From positions 1,984,001-2,048,000 of the forward strand of contig CAVNZM010000016.1 in NCBI GenBank assembly GCA_963693365.1: DNA of 64,000 nt, given 5' to 3'. Source of the DNA: Amoebidium appalachense (lineage: Eukaryota > Ichthyosporea). Each line of letters starts with the position of its first letter. Position 1 is the first letter of the stretch. Of the stretch, positions 52,123-61,141 are shown piece after piece. A program made the position numbers and the translations under genes. Below the pieces are notes generated by a model that was not told the DNA's origin, ran no database searches, and saw only the letters and a list, made by a program, of their open reading frames with translations.

Positions 52123-52722
52123 ATGCGTGTGGCCGCCATCGACGTCGGCTTCCTGAACCTGGTGGTGTGCGTGCTCAGCACCACCGACGACCCGCGCACC
52201 CCCTTCATCATCCACACGTGGGACCGCTGGCTCGTGGGCAACCCGGACACCACGGCCACGGTGCTGGTGGAGCTGCTGCTGCGCCGGCTGCACGAGGACC
52301 GCGCGCTGTTCGCGGACGTCGACATGGTCGTCATCGAGCGCCAGATGGTCACCAAGCTGAGCGTGCTGGCGCACGCCCTGCAGGCGTACTTCCTCACCCT
52401 CAGATTGACCAATGGCCACGGGCCCGGCGTGGTGCTGCAGCACGGCACGCGCAAGAACCAGTGCGGGGCGTGGCTCGCCCGCCACGGAATGGCCCCCGCG
52501 GAGACGGGCAAGGCGGCATATGCGGTGTACAAGCGGCGTGCGGTGGTCGACACGCTGCAGGCGCTGAAGTTGCAGAGTGAGCAGGGGTGGCGGGACAAGT
52601 TTGGGCGGGAGGGCAAGAAGGACGACATGGCGGATGCGCTGCTGCACGGTCTGTGGTACCTGTTCTGTCGGAATCAGAAGGGGGGGGTCACGCTGAAAGC
52701 AGGCAGACAGTGTTCAAAATAA
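52123..52722 (+). CDS. RuvC-type Holliday junction resolvase (poxvirus A22-like)
   Basis: 199 residues. RNase H-fold active-site acids are seen: D7 in AAIDVGFLN, E near 71 in VVIERQMVT, and the C-terminal pair in KKDDMADALLHGL near 170. This matches RuvC-like resolvases of large DNA viruses, dimeric metal-dependent nucleases that cut four-way junctions and resolve concatemers or hairpin ends in replication. The Lys-rich EGKKDD approach to the last acids is typical. The stop codon TAA overlaps AATAAA (52718-52723). The gene is 20 bp from the convergent gene at 52742. Confidence 0.8.
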   Translation: MRVAAIDVGFLNLVVCVLSTTDDPRTPFIIHTWDRWLVGNPDTTATVLVELLLRRLHEDRALFADVDMVVIERQMVTKLSVLAHALQAYFLTLRLTNGHGPGVVLQHGTRKNQCGAWLARHGMAPAETGKAAYAVYKRRAVVDTLQALKLQSEQGWRDKFGREGKKDDMADALLHGLWYLFCRNQKGGVTLKAGRQCSK

Positions 52723-52741
52723 AGTTGGCAATCGCCCCTGC

Positions 52742-54259
52742 TCATGCGAGCACACTTGCATTCGGAGTTGTCGCTGCTGCTTTCGCGATGTCTTCCACAA
52801 GCCGCTCTCCATCCCTGCGCCTCGGCAGTCCTGCGGCTTCAAGCTCGGCATCGGTCAACACGACCGTTTTCTTGGTTATTACCTCTCTTATTACCTGTGT
52901 GTACCGTGGGTCATCAAGATTCGGCTGCACCACATTTATCTCTCCTCCATGCATCTTAGCCCAGTAGAGTTCGGTCAGTTGCTTCCCGTACAGGGACAGC
53001 ACGGCCCCGATTTTGTAGACTGCCCGGAATCCTCTGTCCACCTTCTCAAGCTTTGTCGTTATATGATTGCAGACCCGTTCCCCAATGGTGTTTCCATTGC
53101 CCGGTTGGGAACCCCAGTCGAAGCTTGACGTGCGCAGGAGTATGTAGACCATCAACCAGGAGGCACATGCCGAGTCGTGTATTTCGTTTCTATCGACAAG
53201 TTCCTCATACAAAACCCTCCTAAAACTTGTCTGAAGGCTCTTACATACAGATTCGTGTTGGTAGGTGCGCAGAACTTTCGAGCTTCCAGTGTAACCGGCC
53301 CCCTCAAGGAACATACAGAGGGCGTCAGCGATTAGCCCTGCCGGGGCAGACATGTTAAAGCACTCGACCACCTTGACTTGCGAATCGATAATGACAACAG
53401 AAGCATGCTCTGGGCTCGACACATGCATTATATAGTAGCGCTCACGTTCTTGGCTTTTCAGCCATGAAGAGAGGTTCGACACGAATGCTTTCGGGCATCT
53501 GAAACCCCACTTTCCTGCTGACACCTTCCAAGTGGACATTTTACCATTGTCCGTCACAACACTGAGTGCTGGTGTGGACTTGGGGACAGCATCACTATTA
53601 TGCTCTATTTTGAGGGATGTGCCAGGGGAAAAACGAACAGATTTTGGCAGATAGGTTTGCAGCAGTACGAAGGTGTTGTCCCGAGACCTGGCGCCACACC
53701 CTGCCACAGCCGGTGAGGCTTCAACGGAGCCAACCCCAATCAGCTCGGTCAGTGACTTCTGAAGATCAACGAGACCGTTGTACCAGTCAAATAGAAGTGG
53801 CCACGTTTTTTGTATGTCCTCCATCATGTCCGAGGGCGTAGGTCTTCCAGGGACAATAGCCTGTTTGTACTTTTCGGCCACGTAGGGAGCACACTTCACC
53901 ACAATCGACCCGAAACGGTGCTTCCGCTGGTCCACGAGAAACCGGCTTTTTGAATCATACCTTACAGCAAACTTGTATTCCGTACCAGCTGTTTGACGCA
54001 TACAAATAAACAACAATCTGTAGCCACCCAGCCCTGCTTCAAAAACCAGAGATGTAACACAGGTCAGACAGACTGGTTCGACATCATTTTGAGTGCTCCA
54101 CAAGTTGATGGAGAGACAGACGTCCCCCATAGCCCACTTGTATGTCTGGGTGTTGCGGGGTTTCAGATGTGCGTCTTCCAACTTGAAATGTTGGGTATTG
54201 CGTTTGACAAACTTGAAGAAGCAGTAGGGCTTTACCGACAATGTCTGTGTTGAAGCCAT
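52742..54259 (-). CDS. Large hypothetical protein with possible Ulp1-like cysteine protease domain
   Basis: 505 residues from ATG 54259. Residues 270-370 show YYIMHVSSPEHASVVIID (H285), an acidic residue 7-14 positions later (D292 or E299), and HDSACASWLMVYILL (C365) after a long helical segment. The order His-Asp/Glu-Cys, with a strand before His and a helix after Cys, resembles Ulp1/adenain proteases, which mature virion proteins or remove ubiquitin-like tags. The expected Gln before Cys is not obvious. The N-terminal 250 residues are unassigned. A 29-nt motif at 54303 shared with the 54852 gene lies just upstream. Confidence 0.5.
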   Translation of the reverse strand: MASTQTLSVKPYCFFKFVKRNTQHFKLEDAHLKPRNTQTYKWAMGDVCLSINLWSTQNDVEPVCLTCVTSLVFEAGLGGYRLLFICMRQTAGTEYKFAVRYDSKSRFLVDQRKHRFGSIVVKCAPYVAEKYKQAIVPGRPTPSDMMEDIQKTWPLLFDWYNGLVDLQKSLTELIGVGSVEASPAVAGCGARSRDNTFVLLQTYLPKSVRFSPGTSLKIEHNSDAVPKSTPALSVVTDNGKMSTWKVSAGKWGFRCPKAFVSNLSSWLKSQERERYYIMHVSSPEHASVVIIDSQVKVVECFNMSAPAGLIADALCMFLEGAGYTGSSKVLRTYQHESVCKSLQTSFRRVLYEELVDRNEIHDSACASWLMVYILLRTSSFDWGSQPGNGNTIGERVCNHITTKLEKVDRGFRAVYKIGAVLSLYGKQLTELYWAKMHGGEINVVQPNLDDPRYTQVIREVITKKTVVLTDAELEAAGLPRRRDGERLVEDIAKAAATTPNASVLA

Positions 54260-54302
54260 CTACACAACAGCCGAATTTTTCGACATATGGGTGGTTCCCT
54301 GG

Positions 54303-54331
54303 GACAGTTTCGGATGGGTTCCCGCGCGGGG
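54303..54331 (-). promoter_or_regulatory. Shared upstream element, copy 1
   Basis: GATGGGTTCCCGCGCGGGG with a preceding GACAGTTTC. 25 of 29 positions match 56631-56659. Both lie upstream of - strand genes. Confidence 0.5.
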
Positions 54332-54380
54332 TGGGGGGGGGGGATTGCGTCCATTCTGTGACCGATATATGCAAAAGAGT

Positions 54381-54791
54381 TTATATCCCTGCTGCACCGA
54401 TGCCAGCAGGCTTGACGCAGCAGAAGTCCGGCGCGCACGGCATCGACGTGGCCCTGCGCCGCTTGCACCGCAGCACCCCGCCGGTCTTGGGGTCCGGTCG
54501 GTAGAGGTTGCAGCCCACAAACTGGTTGCACGGCACGAGCGACGGATGCTGCGGCACCACCGTGCGGCACAGCCACCCGCACCCCACCCCCGGCACCGGC
54601 ACCTGCGAGCACACGGGCGCTGCGGTGGCCGTCTGCGCAACGAGCCGTGTGCATCTGGATAGTTGGGTGAGGGTGGGCGTCGGGGTGGTTGGCGCCGGCG
54701 TCGGGGGGGCCGTCACGGTCACGTAGCTGGCGGCGGCGGCGGCGGCGGCTTGTGCAAGTAGGGCAACGAGCACGTACATTACCGTGTGCAT
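54381..54791 (-). CDS. Small secreted Cys-rich protein
   Basis: 136 residues. MYVLVALLAQAAAAAAASYV at the N terminus is a clear signal peptide. A Thr/Pro-rich spacer (TAPPTPAPTTPTPTLTQ) and a domain with about ten Cys (CNQFVGCNLY, CAPDFCCVK) follow. The even Cys number and spacing suggest disulfide bonding outside the cytosol or on a virion surface. No family recognised. It lies between two - strand genes. Confidence 0.65.
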   Translation of the reverse strand: MHTVMYVLVALLAQAAAAAAASYVTVTAPPTPAPTTPTPTLTQLSRCTRLVAQTATAAPVCSQVPVPGVGCGWLCRTVVPQHPSLVPCNQFVGCNLYRPDPKTGGVLRCKRRRATSMPCAPDFCCVKPAGIGAAGI

Positions 54792-54851
54792 GGATAATAG
54801 TTGTGGGCGCAGGGGTGTTCTTCAGGATAGGTTGATTGAAATGTCTTGGGG

Positions 54852-56507
54852 CTACTGCGCTTGCTCCTGGCTGGCTTTCTTGAACACACTGATGACGAGG
54901 TCCCTTGTCAAGTCGTCTTCCATGTGCTCCCTCGCCATCTCCAGCATGGCCACTGCAAAGGTCACAAAGTCCACACGGAACAGCTCGCGCTCAACGTTCT
55001 TGTGTTTCAGCGCGGTGTGCAGACACTTCTCTGCAAGCGCCAGCTGCTCGGACGGCACGGGAAGCGCAAAGAGCAGGCGCTTGTTGGGGCCCACGTGCCA
55101 CGTACCGGCCTGCTTCATGCGGCCCTTCACGTCCTTCAGACTCTGGCCGATCTTCAGACAGGGGGGGTCGCCATACTCGGACACAAACACGTAGATGCCG
55201 GACTGCTGCTTGGTGCACACGTGGTTGGTAACCCGGCGCAGCTCATCACTGGCATCCTCGAATTCCGATGGAATGTGGTCCGGCTTGAGATTGTCTGTGG
55301 TCTGAAGTTCCAGCAGCCGACACTGCACCTCGAGTTTCAGGCGCTCCTCCCGTATCACACTTGCCCGCTTGTCACACAGAGCTCCTTCCTCGCGCATCAT
55401 CATGATCTCCGTGTACTGAGCAGATTCGGCGATGCGCGCCTCCTTGTACAGACTCAGTGCAGTTTCCATCTCGGCCTGGTTGGTCATGAACTGGGTGATG
55501 TCTCCGAGCTTCAGTCTCTTGGGCTCCCTCTCGGGGGTGCCGGCGGCATCCATTTCTGCTCGCACACTGTCACGCATGAAAGCGTTGGGTCCTGACGGGT
55601 TGGCAGCTGCCGTGGCACGGTTGCGCTCGATGTCTTCGACCAAGGTCTCGTCCCCACCTTCCAGGCGCGCTATGTCTCGGGCCCACTTGTCGATGATCGC
55701 GGAACCATAGCGGGACCCCGATGCGATCTTGAAGGTCAACTTGACCAATGAAGTTGCAGGAACACCAGGAGAGGCTTTTCCCCCAGTACCAAAGTGGCAA
55801 TCACTCATTTTGAGTGAGTGTTTGAGTGATTGGTCTTCAAAGATACGACGCAGATAGTTACCTGCTGCATTCCTGTCCAAACCACGCACCAGCATTGTGT
55901 AGTCCACGAGACTCGCCATCTTCACACCATCAACCTCACACACTCGGATGGCGTGGTCACCTATGCAAATTGTGTCGCCTTTTTTAGCGGCGACCTCGTT
56001 TCCGGTCAAGACAAGATCGGTGTGTTCGAGATCCATGCTTTGCGAGACTGAGGTATTGTGGTGTGTGTTGGATTCTTTTATACTCTTGGTCTGACTGTCA
56101 GGACTCGCATTCACTTCGTTGGACATCAGTCGCTTGATAAAATTGATACTGCTCATCCGAGCATGATGAGCGCGCTTGCCAGGGAGCAGGTAGATGATCT
56201 CGAGGAGGGTGCGGAAGGGGGCAACCGGGGTCACATTTCCCTTTCCGTTTATCTTCAGGTCTACAACACCCTGCAAAACCTCGGTTCTGAACCCGTTACC
56301 ACCAGTAACGGGTTCACCCGGAGACCTCCGCATGTCAAACCACGCCTTCCTGGCAGTGGTGGAACTGCCCACGACCAATTCAATCACATCGAGGACGCTC
56401 GCCATCTTGCTGGCTTTGTCGACGCGGACCGTTGCATCCTTGAACTGGGGGAACTCCTTCCACAGAAGCGACATGTCCACCTTTGAGTTGCTCTGTCCGG
56501 TAGCCAT
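54852..56507 (-). CDS. KilA-N/Bro-like protein with C-terminal T5orf172 (GIY-YIG-type) domain
   Basis: 551 residues from ATG 56507. Two related N-terminal modules, MASVLDVIELVVGSSTTARK (about 33-70) and MASLVDYTMLVRGLDRNAAG (about 195-225), fit the KilA-N/Bro pattern of phage and large-virus DNA-binding proteins. A charged helical middle (330-410) follows. Residues 430-520 (GIYVFVSEYGDPPCLKIGQS, RMKQAG, AEKCLHTAL, ERELFRVDF) match the T5orf172/MUG113 branch of GIY-YIG nucleases. Bro/KilA-N proteins with such tails are common in NCLDVs and phages and bind or cut DNA. TATAAAAG at 56545-56552 is 38 nt upstream. Confidence 0.75.
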   Translation of the reverse strand: MATGQSNSKVDMSLLWKEFPQFKDATVRVDKASKMASVLDVIELVVGSSTTARKAWFDMRRSPGEPVTGGNGFRTEVLQGVVDLKINGKGNVTPVAPFRTLLEIIYLLPGKRAHHARMSSINFIKRLMSNEVNASPDSQTKSIKESNTHHNTSVSQSMDLEHTDLVLTGNEVAAKKGDTICIGDHAIRVCEVDGVKMASLVDYTMLVRGLDRNAAGNYLRRIFEDQSLKHSLKMSDCHFGTGGKASPGVPATSLVKLTFKIASGSRYGSAIIDKWARDIARLEGGDETLVEDIERNRATAAANPSGPNAFMRDSVRAEMDAAGTPEREPKRLKLGDITQFMTNQAEMETALSLYKEARIAESAQYTEIMMMREEGALCDKRASVIREERLKLEVQCRLLELQTTDNLKPDHIPSEFEDASDELRRVTNHVCTKQQSGIYVFVSEYGDPPCLKIGQSLKDVKGRMKQAGTWHVGPNKRLLFALPVPSEQLALAEKCLHTALKHKNVERELFRVDFVTFAVAMLEMAREHMEDDLTRDLVISVFKKASQEQAQ

Positions 56508-56544
56508 CCTGTGTCAGACTGACCCCAGGTGGCCGTGTGTGCTC

Positions 56545-56552
56545 CTTTTATA
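56545..56552 (-). promoter_or_regulatory. TATA box for the 54852 gene
   Basis: TATAAAAG on the - strand, inside GTGTGCTCCTTTTATACCTG (+ strand), nearly the same as 58741-58763. Confidence 0.65.
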
Positions 56553-56630
56553 CCTGCGCGTGGCACCCTCAGTCGTGCTGAGGGCAGGTTGGTGCTTATC
56601 CATTGAAATGTCAAGCTGCGTGCCGCGGGT

Positions 56631-56659
56631 GACAATTTTGAATGGGTTCCTGCGCGGGG
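56631..56659 (-). promoter_or_regulatory. Shared upstream element, copy 2
   Basis: GACAATTTTGAATGGGTTCC then TGCGCGGGG; the partner is at 54303-54331. Confidence 0.5.
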
Positions 56660-57700
56660 CTGGGGGGGGCTGGGGGGGGGCTGGGGGTGGCTGGGGGGAG
56701 CTTGTGAAACTCGTGTGCGCGTGTGCGTTGTGTGCCTCGTGTGCCTCGCAGGCCTCGCGCGCGCGTGGGTGTGCGTGTGTGTTGTGTGCGCGTGTGCGTT
56801 GTGTGCCTCGCGCGCTTGCATCCAGTGCAAAGTCCATTATTTGTTTACTTTATTACTCAGGCAGAACAACCCGGTTTGCCACGCGGTATGCTTGCAAGAG
56901 GTTGTCGATGGTGCCTGGTGGGGTAGGGCCGACCCCAGAATACAAAAGGTCCAACGTAAAAATTTTCAGTTTGAGTTCCGGTGCAAGGGAAGACCACTGC
57001 ATCGTGCAATCAACATACACAGCGGTTTACAGGCGTGTCAGGAACGAGCAGACTGTGTACGAGCTGGCATGTCCGAGGATTTTGGTTTGGGACCTGCTTG
57101 CTCTCCGACATTTCATTGGCTGCTGAAACTGTGCACTGGCATTGTATGACCGCGCCGCGATCTGATTGGACCATTAAAATGGGGCATCCATCGACTGCTC
57201 ATGGTGGCGCTCGCGGGCTCGCGGGCAGGTGCCCGTGTGCCGGTGTGCCCGTGTGCACGTGTGCCCGCGTGCCTCGCGCGCTGGGTGGGTGTGTGTGTCG
57301 TGTTCGCGTGTGCCTTATGTGACTTGTGTCCTGTCATCTTGACATCTTGGTGTATCCGGTTCTGGGCCTAGGTTTTCCATGTCATAATTGTGTGCACTGG
57401 ATCTGGGTGATCGTGTAAGGGTCTGATTCGCTTATTGTCATCTTGACATCTTGGTGTATCCGGTTCTGGGCCTAGGTTTTCCATGTCATAAAGGTATGAC
57501 TCGCTTATTCATCTTGATCACACCAATTCAAAGCATCATGCCAATGCCGGGCACAGCCTATGTTCGCATACGCGTTTCGACCCTTTCACTTTTTTCCTAA
57601 TCATTAACATTTATCATTCTAGCACACTGAATACATTCAATTCCATGCACATCTTGGTGTATTCGGTTCTTGGGCCTATTAGGTTTTCCATGTCATAGTT

Positions 57701-57806
57701 GTGTGGACACAATGTCTTTGATGTAGCAACTCCTGGAAAAACACACATACGCTTCCAAAACAATCCAGAATACTATTCTGCCTGTTAGGGACACAGAAAT
57801 CGCTGG
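57701..57806 (+). repeat. Dispersed repeat, about 105 bp, copy 2
   Basis: Partner of 36514-36621, 21 kb away, in the same orientation. Confidence 0.75.
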
Positions 57807-57867
57807 TGTGATCCTGTTTGGGGAGGTCCTAGAGCTGGTTGTGTTTATTTATTTGGGGTCTGCAGAT

Positions 57868-58596
57868 ATGAACCGGCCGGTGGAAAAGAGGGTGCTGTCC
57901 AACCCCGAGGAACTGCAAGCCTTTGTCAACGACCCAACGTGGTTTCATCCCGCCGCGCTCGTTGCGGGTGGGGTCGAGACCCGAGCACTGGGTGTAGTCC
58001 GCATCGTCTACCCAGAGCCGCCCGACTTTGCGGACGAATTCGGCACCATTCGCAGGGGCAGGAGGTCGGTGCTGACTGCCCCACTCAGGTTTGTGTGCAA
58101 GCACACGGACTTCTCCGATTCCTGGTATGACCCTCCGCGGGTGACGGCCGACGGCCGCGCAACGGGCTTCTGGGGGTTTGTTATTGATGCGGGGGGTGAC
58201 TGGGTTGATGACAAGCTGCTCATGGTGACGTACAGCGCTGCACTGAATGTCTTTCAGTGGATGGTGGTCTTTAACCATCCGCCGGATTGGGTAGAAGTCA
58301 TGCCCTACTACACAGAGACCCCCACCTTGATCTTTGAGCGCCCGCTCCCCGGTGTCCCCACACTCGCACAGACAGTGTCCGTTGGGCTCATCCGAAACAT
58401 GGCAGCCGAGCCCCATGTGCACAGCCGCTTCGGGATCCACAGAGGCTTATCGGCCGGGCTGGAGCAGTTGCTGTCCCATGAGGCCATCCAGACCATGCTA
58501 GGCTTCGGCAACACGCTCTACGGGCTGCTCGGCATCACCCCCGAGGGGGCTGCGTACATGGGCACCACCGACTGGCCCATCGACTACAGCGAGTGA
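57868..58596 (+). CDS. Hypothetical protein
   Basis: 242 residues from ATG 57868 (MNRPVEKRVLSNPEELQAFV). It looks like a compact globular alpha/beta protein with many aromatic residues (GFWGFVIDAGGDWVDDKLLM, NVFQWMVVFNHPPDW). There is no signal peptide, membrane helix or motif I recognise. GC-rich codon use matches the resolvase and patatin genes. The stretch after it (58605-58740) is GC-rich repeat. The nearest + strand neighbour is helicase 2, but no shared promoter is seen. Confidence 0.65.
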   Translation: MNRPVEKRVLSNPEELQAFVNDPTWFHPAALVAGGVETRALGVVRIVYPEPPDFADEFGTIRRGRRSVLTAPLRFVCKHTDFSDSWYDPPRVTADGRATGFWGFVIDAGGDWVDDKLLMVTYSAALNVFQWMVVFNHPPDWVEVMPYYTETPTLIFERPLPGVPTLAQTVSVGLIRNMAAEPHVHSRFGIHRGLSAGLEQLLSHEAIQTMLGFGNTLYGLLGITPEGAAYMGTTDWPIDYSE

Positions 58597-58604
58597 GGCC
58601 CTGC

Positions 58605-59005
58605 GCGTGGGGGGCTGTGGGGGGCTGGGGGTGGGTGGGGGCGCGGGTGCCTTGTGAGCGCGTGAGCGCGTGTGCCTCGCGCGCGGATAAATTGGCTATT
58701 CACGCGCTTGTGCGCGCGCACGGGGCCTGGGGGCCTGGGGGTTCGTGTGCCCCTTTTATACCTGCACACCGCTTGACGTTGCCCATTGACAATCACACCT
58801 CGCACCGACCTGGTCAGTGCGGCGTGGGTGGCTGGGGGGGGCTGGGGGGGGCTGGGCGGGGCTGCCGTGGCTGGGGGTGGCTGGGGCGCGGGTGCCTCGC
58901 ATGCCTCGCGCGCCTCGCATGCCTCGCGTGCGCGTGGGTTCCGGCGGTTCGTTTATTGGTTCCTTGTGTGCCCCCCACAGCCACCCCCAGCCACCCAGGG
59001 CCCCC
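58605..59005. repeat. GC-rich spacer repeats and an orphan TATA
   Basis: Contains GGGGCTGGGGG and GCGCGTG repeats, CCTCGCATGCCTCGCGCGCC (58888-58935), CAGCCACCCC (58978-59000) and a poly-G (59010-59030). TATAAAAG on the - strand at 58753-58760 has no matching gene. Confidence 0.65.
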
Positions 59006-59042
59006 CCGGGGGGGGGGGGGGGGGGGGGGGAGGGGCAAAAGG

Positions 59043-59050
59043 TATAAAAG
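59043..59050 (+). promoter_or_regulatory. TATA box for helicase 2
   Basis: TATAAAAG lies 52 nt before ATG 59102. An earlier ATG at 59054 is too close to the box to be used. Confidence 0.65.
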
Positions 59051-59101
59051 GGGATGCACAGAGCAGACAGCCATCAAATATTATCTAGTACCATAGTAAT
59101 C

Positions 59102-61141
59102 ATGACCTCCACCGAACATGAAACCGTCTGTTGCGAAGGTGCCGAGCAGCCACCTCAAGCACACCAGGGGTCCTCCTTACGTGGTAGACACACCGACTGG
59201 TTCTTCAGCATCTTCTCCAAGGAGCGCGCTGAGAGGATGCTAGTTGACAACGCCCCCTTTTCCCACGAAGACCTACATCGCTCCTTGGACACGGCATTTG
59301 GGGTGCAGTATGCTGAGATCACTAGTAGAGTGACCAAGCGCACCCGAACCGCCCATATTCACAGCAATGCCAGGTTTAAGCCACCAGGTCCCAATCGTGT
59401 CGCCCTGAAGAACTGGGCAAAGGACAAGTTTCCACCAGAGAACAAGCTTTCCATGAGTCCAATAGTGTCATGGGATGATATCAACCGTTGGGACAAAGCC
59501 AACAGCCAGACAGAGGTTTTTGGTAGTTTCGAATTTCCAAAGACAACGACGGAGGTTGTGGAAAAGAAAAAAGAGGCTCTCACCAAAACAATCGACACAA
59601 ACAAACAGCTTCGAAAGCTATTCGATGCATTTGAGATTGAGGGTCCCAATCCACCGATGGGATACAGCTCGATGTGGGGGTACATTCCAGACTCGTGGGA
59701 TCGTTTAGATGTCATCAGGTTTCTCCGTCACCATGCCGCCTACATAAAGAACACCAACTCGTACATCATGCGCAAGTACAACTACGAACGCAAGATCTAC
59801 GAGCTTGATGTCTACAACCGAGAAACCACCAAGGCAACGATGGAGAAGATTGTGATAGAATACACGGATATCGACAAGGAATCAGGGATGTCCCAAAAGC
59901 GCAAGTACACCGGTGTCGATTTCATGACTGGAAACGACATTCTCACGTACGCTTGCGCTGTCTTCGATCCGTCATCACCAGACCCTAAAACAGGATCTGT
60001 GGAGGAAGACTACCTGGATCCAAGCCATCGCAGGTTCAACCTTTTCCGTGGCTTTCCATACAAGTACAAGAAAGACTTCTGCTACAACGGACCAAAGTCT
60101 CCAACAGTCCCGTACCCGCCTGGGCGCATTCCACCACAAAACACGGCTTCCGTCCTGGCAAAGAGGGGAGTGGGCACAGGGCATCCTGTCGAGCTGTTTC
60201 TCACCCATGCATTTGAGATACTCTGCGCGGGGGACGAGGCTTGTTTTGACTATCTCCTCACATGGGTTGCACATGTTTTCCAACATCCAGCGTCCAAACC
60301 CGGAACAGCAATCCTTGTTCGTTCAGTCCAAGGGACAGGAAAGAACATTTGGTTCAATGTTCTCAAGCCACTCGTCGGAAAGCAGTGCTTTGTGGATGTT
60401 AAGAACAAGGAGCACATTTCCGGCAAGTTCAATGCACATCTGTGCAACAAGCTCTTTGCTGTTGTTGATGAATGCGTATTTGGTGGTGCACATGAAGTGA
60501 ACAACCTAATTAAGAGCCTGATCACCCAGGAGGAAACAGTACTGGAGAAAAAGGGTGTTGACGCAATGCAGTCCACAACATATGAGCGCTACGCTTTTCT
60601 TTCAAACGAGGATTGGCCCGTGAAGATTGAATCATCGGATCGCCGATTCATTTGCCTGGAAGCTTCCCCGCTGCGTGTTGGACAGATGGATTACTACAGA
60701 GCATTCGTCGAGCATCACAGCAACCCGCTAGTCCAAGAGGCGCTCTATCATTTCCTGATGGATGTCCCGGGCGTCCCAATAACTATGCACCGCCCCCCCA
60801 GCACCGAGCTTCATCGGGAGCTAATGGAAAAAAGTCTTCCTTTGGAAGTACAGTTCTTGAAGGATCTGGCGCGCGACGACGAGGGAGTGGAAAACCTGGC
60901 TATCGAAGACGGTGCATGGGTAACGACCGATGGAATGGCTGTTCGTATGCGCGAGTGGGCAACCGCAAATGGCATGGATGCAGCACGCGTGGTGGGATCG
61001 AAGAGGCTGGGCTCAACTCTTAAGAAGGTGCTTGGGGAGCGCAGATCGGTTGACGGGAGGAGTGTGAGTGTGGGCTGCCCCATGTCAGCAAGGACAATGG
61101 CATATCGCTTCAACAAGCAAGGGATCCTCGCCTACAAATAG
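59102..61141 (+). CDS. D5-like SF3 primase-helicase, copy 2
   Basis: 679 residues. Residues 406-416 are Walker A (RSVQGTGKN), 452-459 Walker B (FAVVDECVF) and 496-505 motif C (RYAFLSNEDW). Residues 204-290 (RLDVIRFLRHHAAYIKNTNS, QKRKYTGVDFMTGNDILTYA) form a module also present in helicase 1 and alone at 63370. The last 110 residues hold the winged-helix-like module. An extra 100-residue N-terminal part rich in Arg/Lys has no visible primase motif. It would unwind DNA at the replication fork. It shares only part of its sequence with copy 1, so the duplication is old. Possible roles: one replicative, one specialised. Confidence 0.88.
   Translation: MTSTEHETVCCEGAEQPPQAHQGSSLRGRHTDWFFSIFSKERAERMLVDNAPFSHEDLHRSLDTAFGVQYAEITSRVTKRTRTAHIHSNARFKPPGPNRVALKNWAKDKFPPENKLSMSPIVSWDDINRWDKANSQTEVFGSFEFPKTTTEVVEKKKEALTKTIDTNKQLRKLFDAFEIEGPNPPMGYSSMWGYIPDSWDRLDVIRFLRHHAAYIKNTNSYIMRKYNYERKIYELDVYNRETTKATMEKIVIEYTDIDKESGMSQKRKYTGVDFMTGNDILTYACAVFDPSSPDPKTGSVEEDYLDPSHRRFNLFRGFPYKYKKDFCYNGPKSPTVPYPPGRIPPQNTASVLAKRGVGTGHPVELFLTHAFEILCAGDEACFDYLLTWVAHVFQHPASKPGTAILVRSVQGTGKNIWFNVLKPLVGKQCFVDVKNKEHISGKFNAHLCNKLFAVVDECVFGGAHEVNNLIKSLITQEETVLEKKGVDAMQSTTYERYAFLSNEDWPVKIESSDRRFICLEASPLRVGQMDYYRAFVEHHSNPLVQEALYHFLMDVPGVPITMHRPPSTELHRELMEKSLPLEVQFLKDLARDDEGVENLAIEDGAWVTTDGMAVRMREWATANGMDAARVVGSKRLGSTLKKVLGERRSVDGRSVSVGCPMSARTMAYRFNKQGILAYK

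Larger units (their letters stand above)
56508..57867. other. Long intergenic region with repeats
   Basis: Holds the shared 29-nt element (56631-56659), GGCTGGGGG and GTGTGCGT/CCTCGCGCGC repeats (56660-56830, 57190-57320), three copies of a 50-bp direct repeat (57332-57386, 57436-57490, 57649-57697; ATCTTGGTGTATCCGGTTCT) and the dispersed 105-bp repeat copy 2 (57701-57806). No gene is convincing. Confidence 0.65.

Noticed and set aside
56194-57149. + strand frames after the KilA-N gene
   Set aside because: They overlap the gene antisense and GT-rich spacer repeats, with no domain signal.
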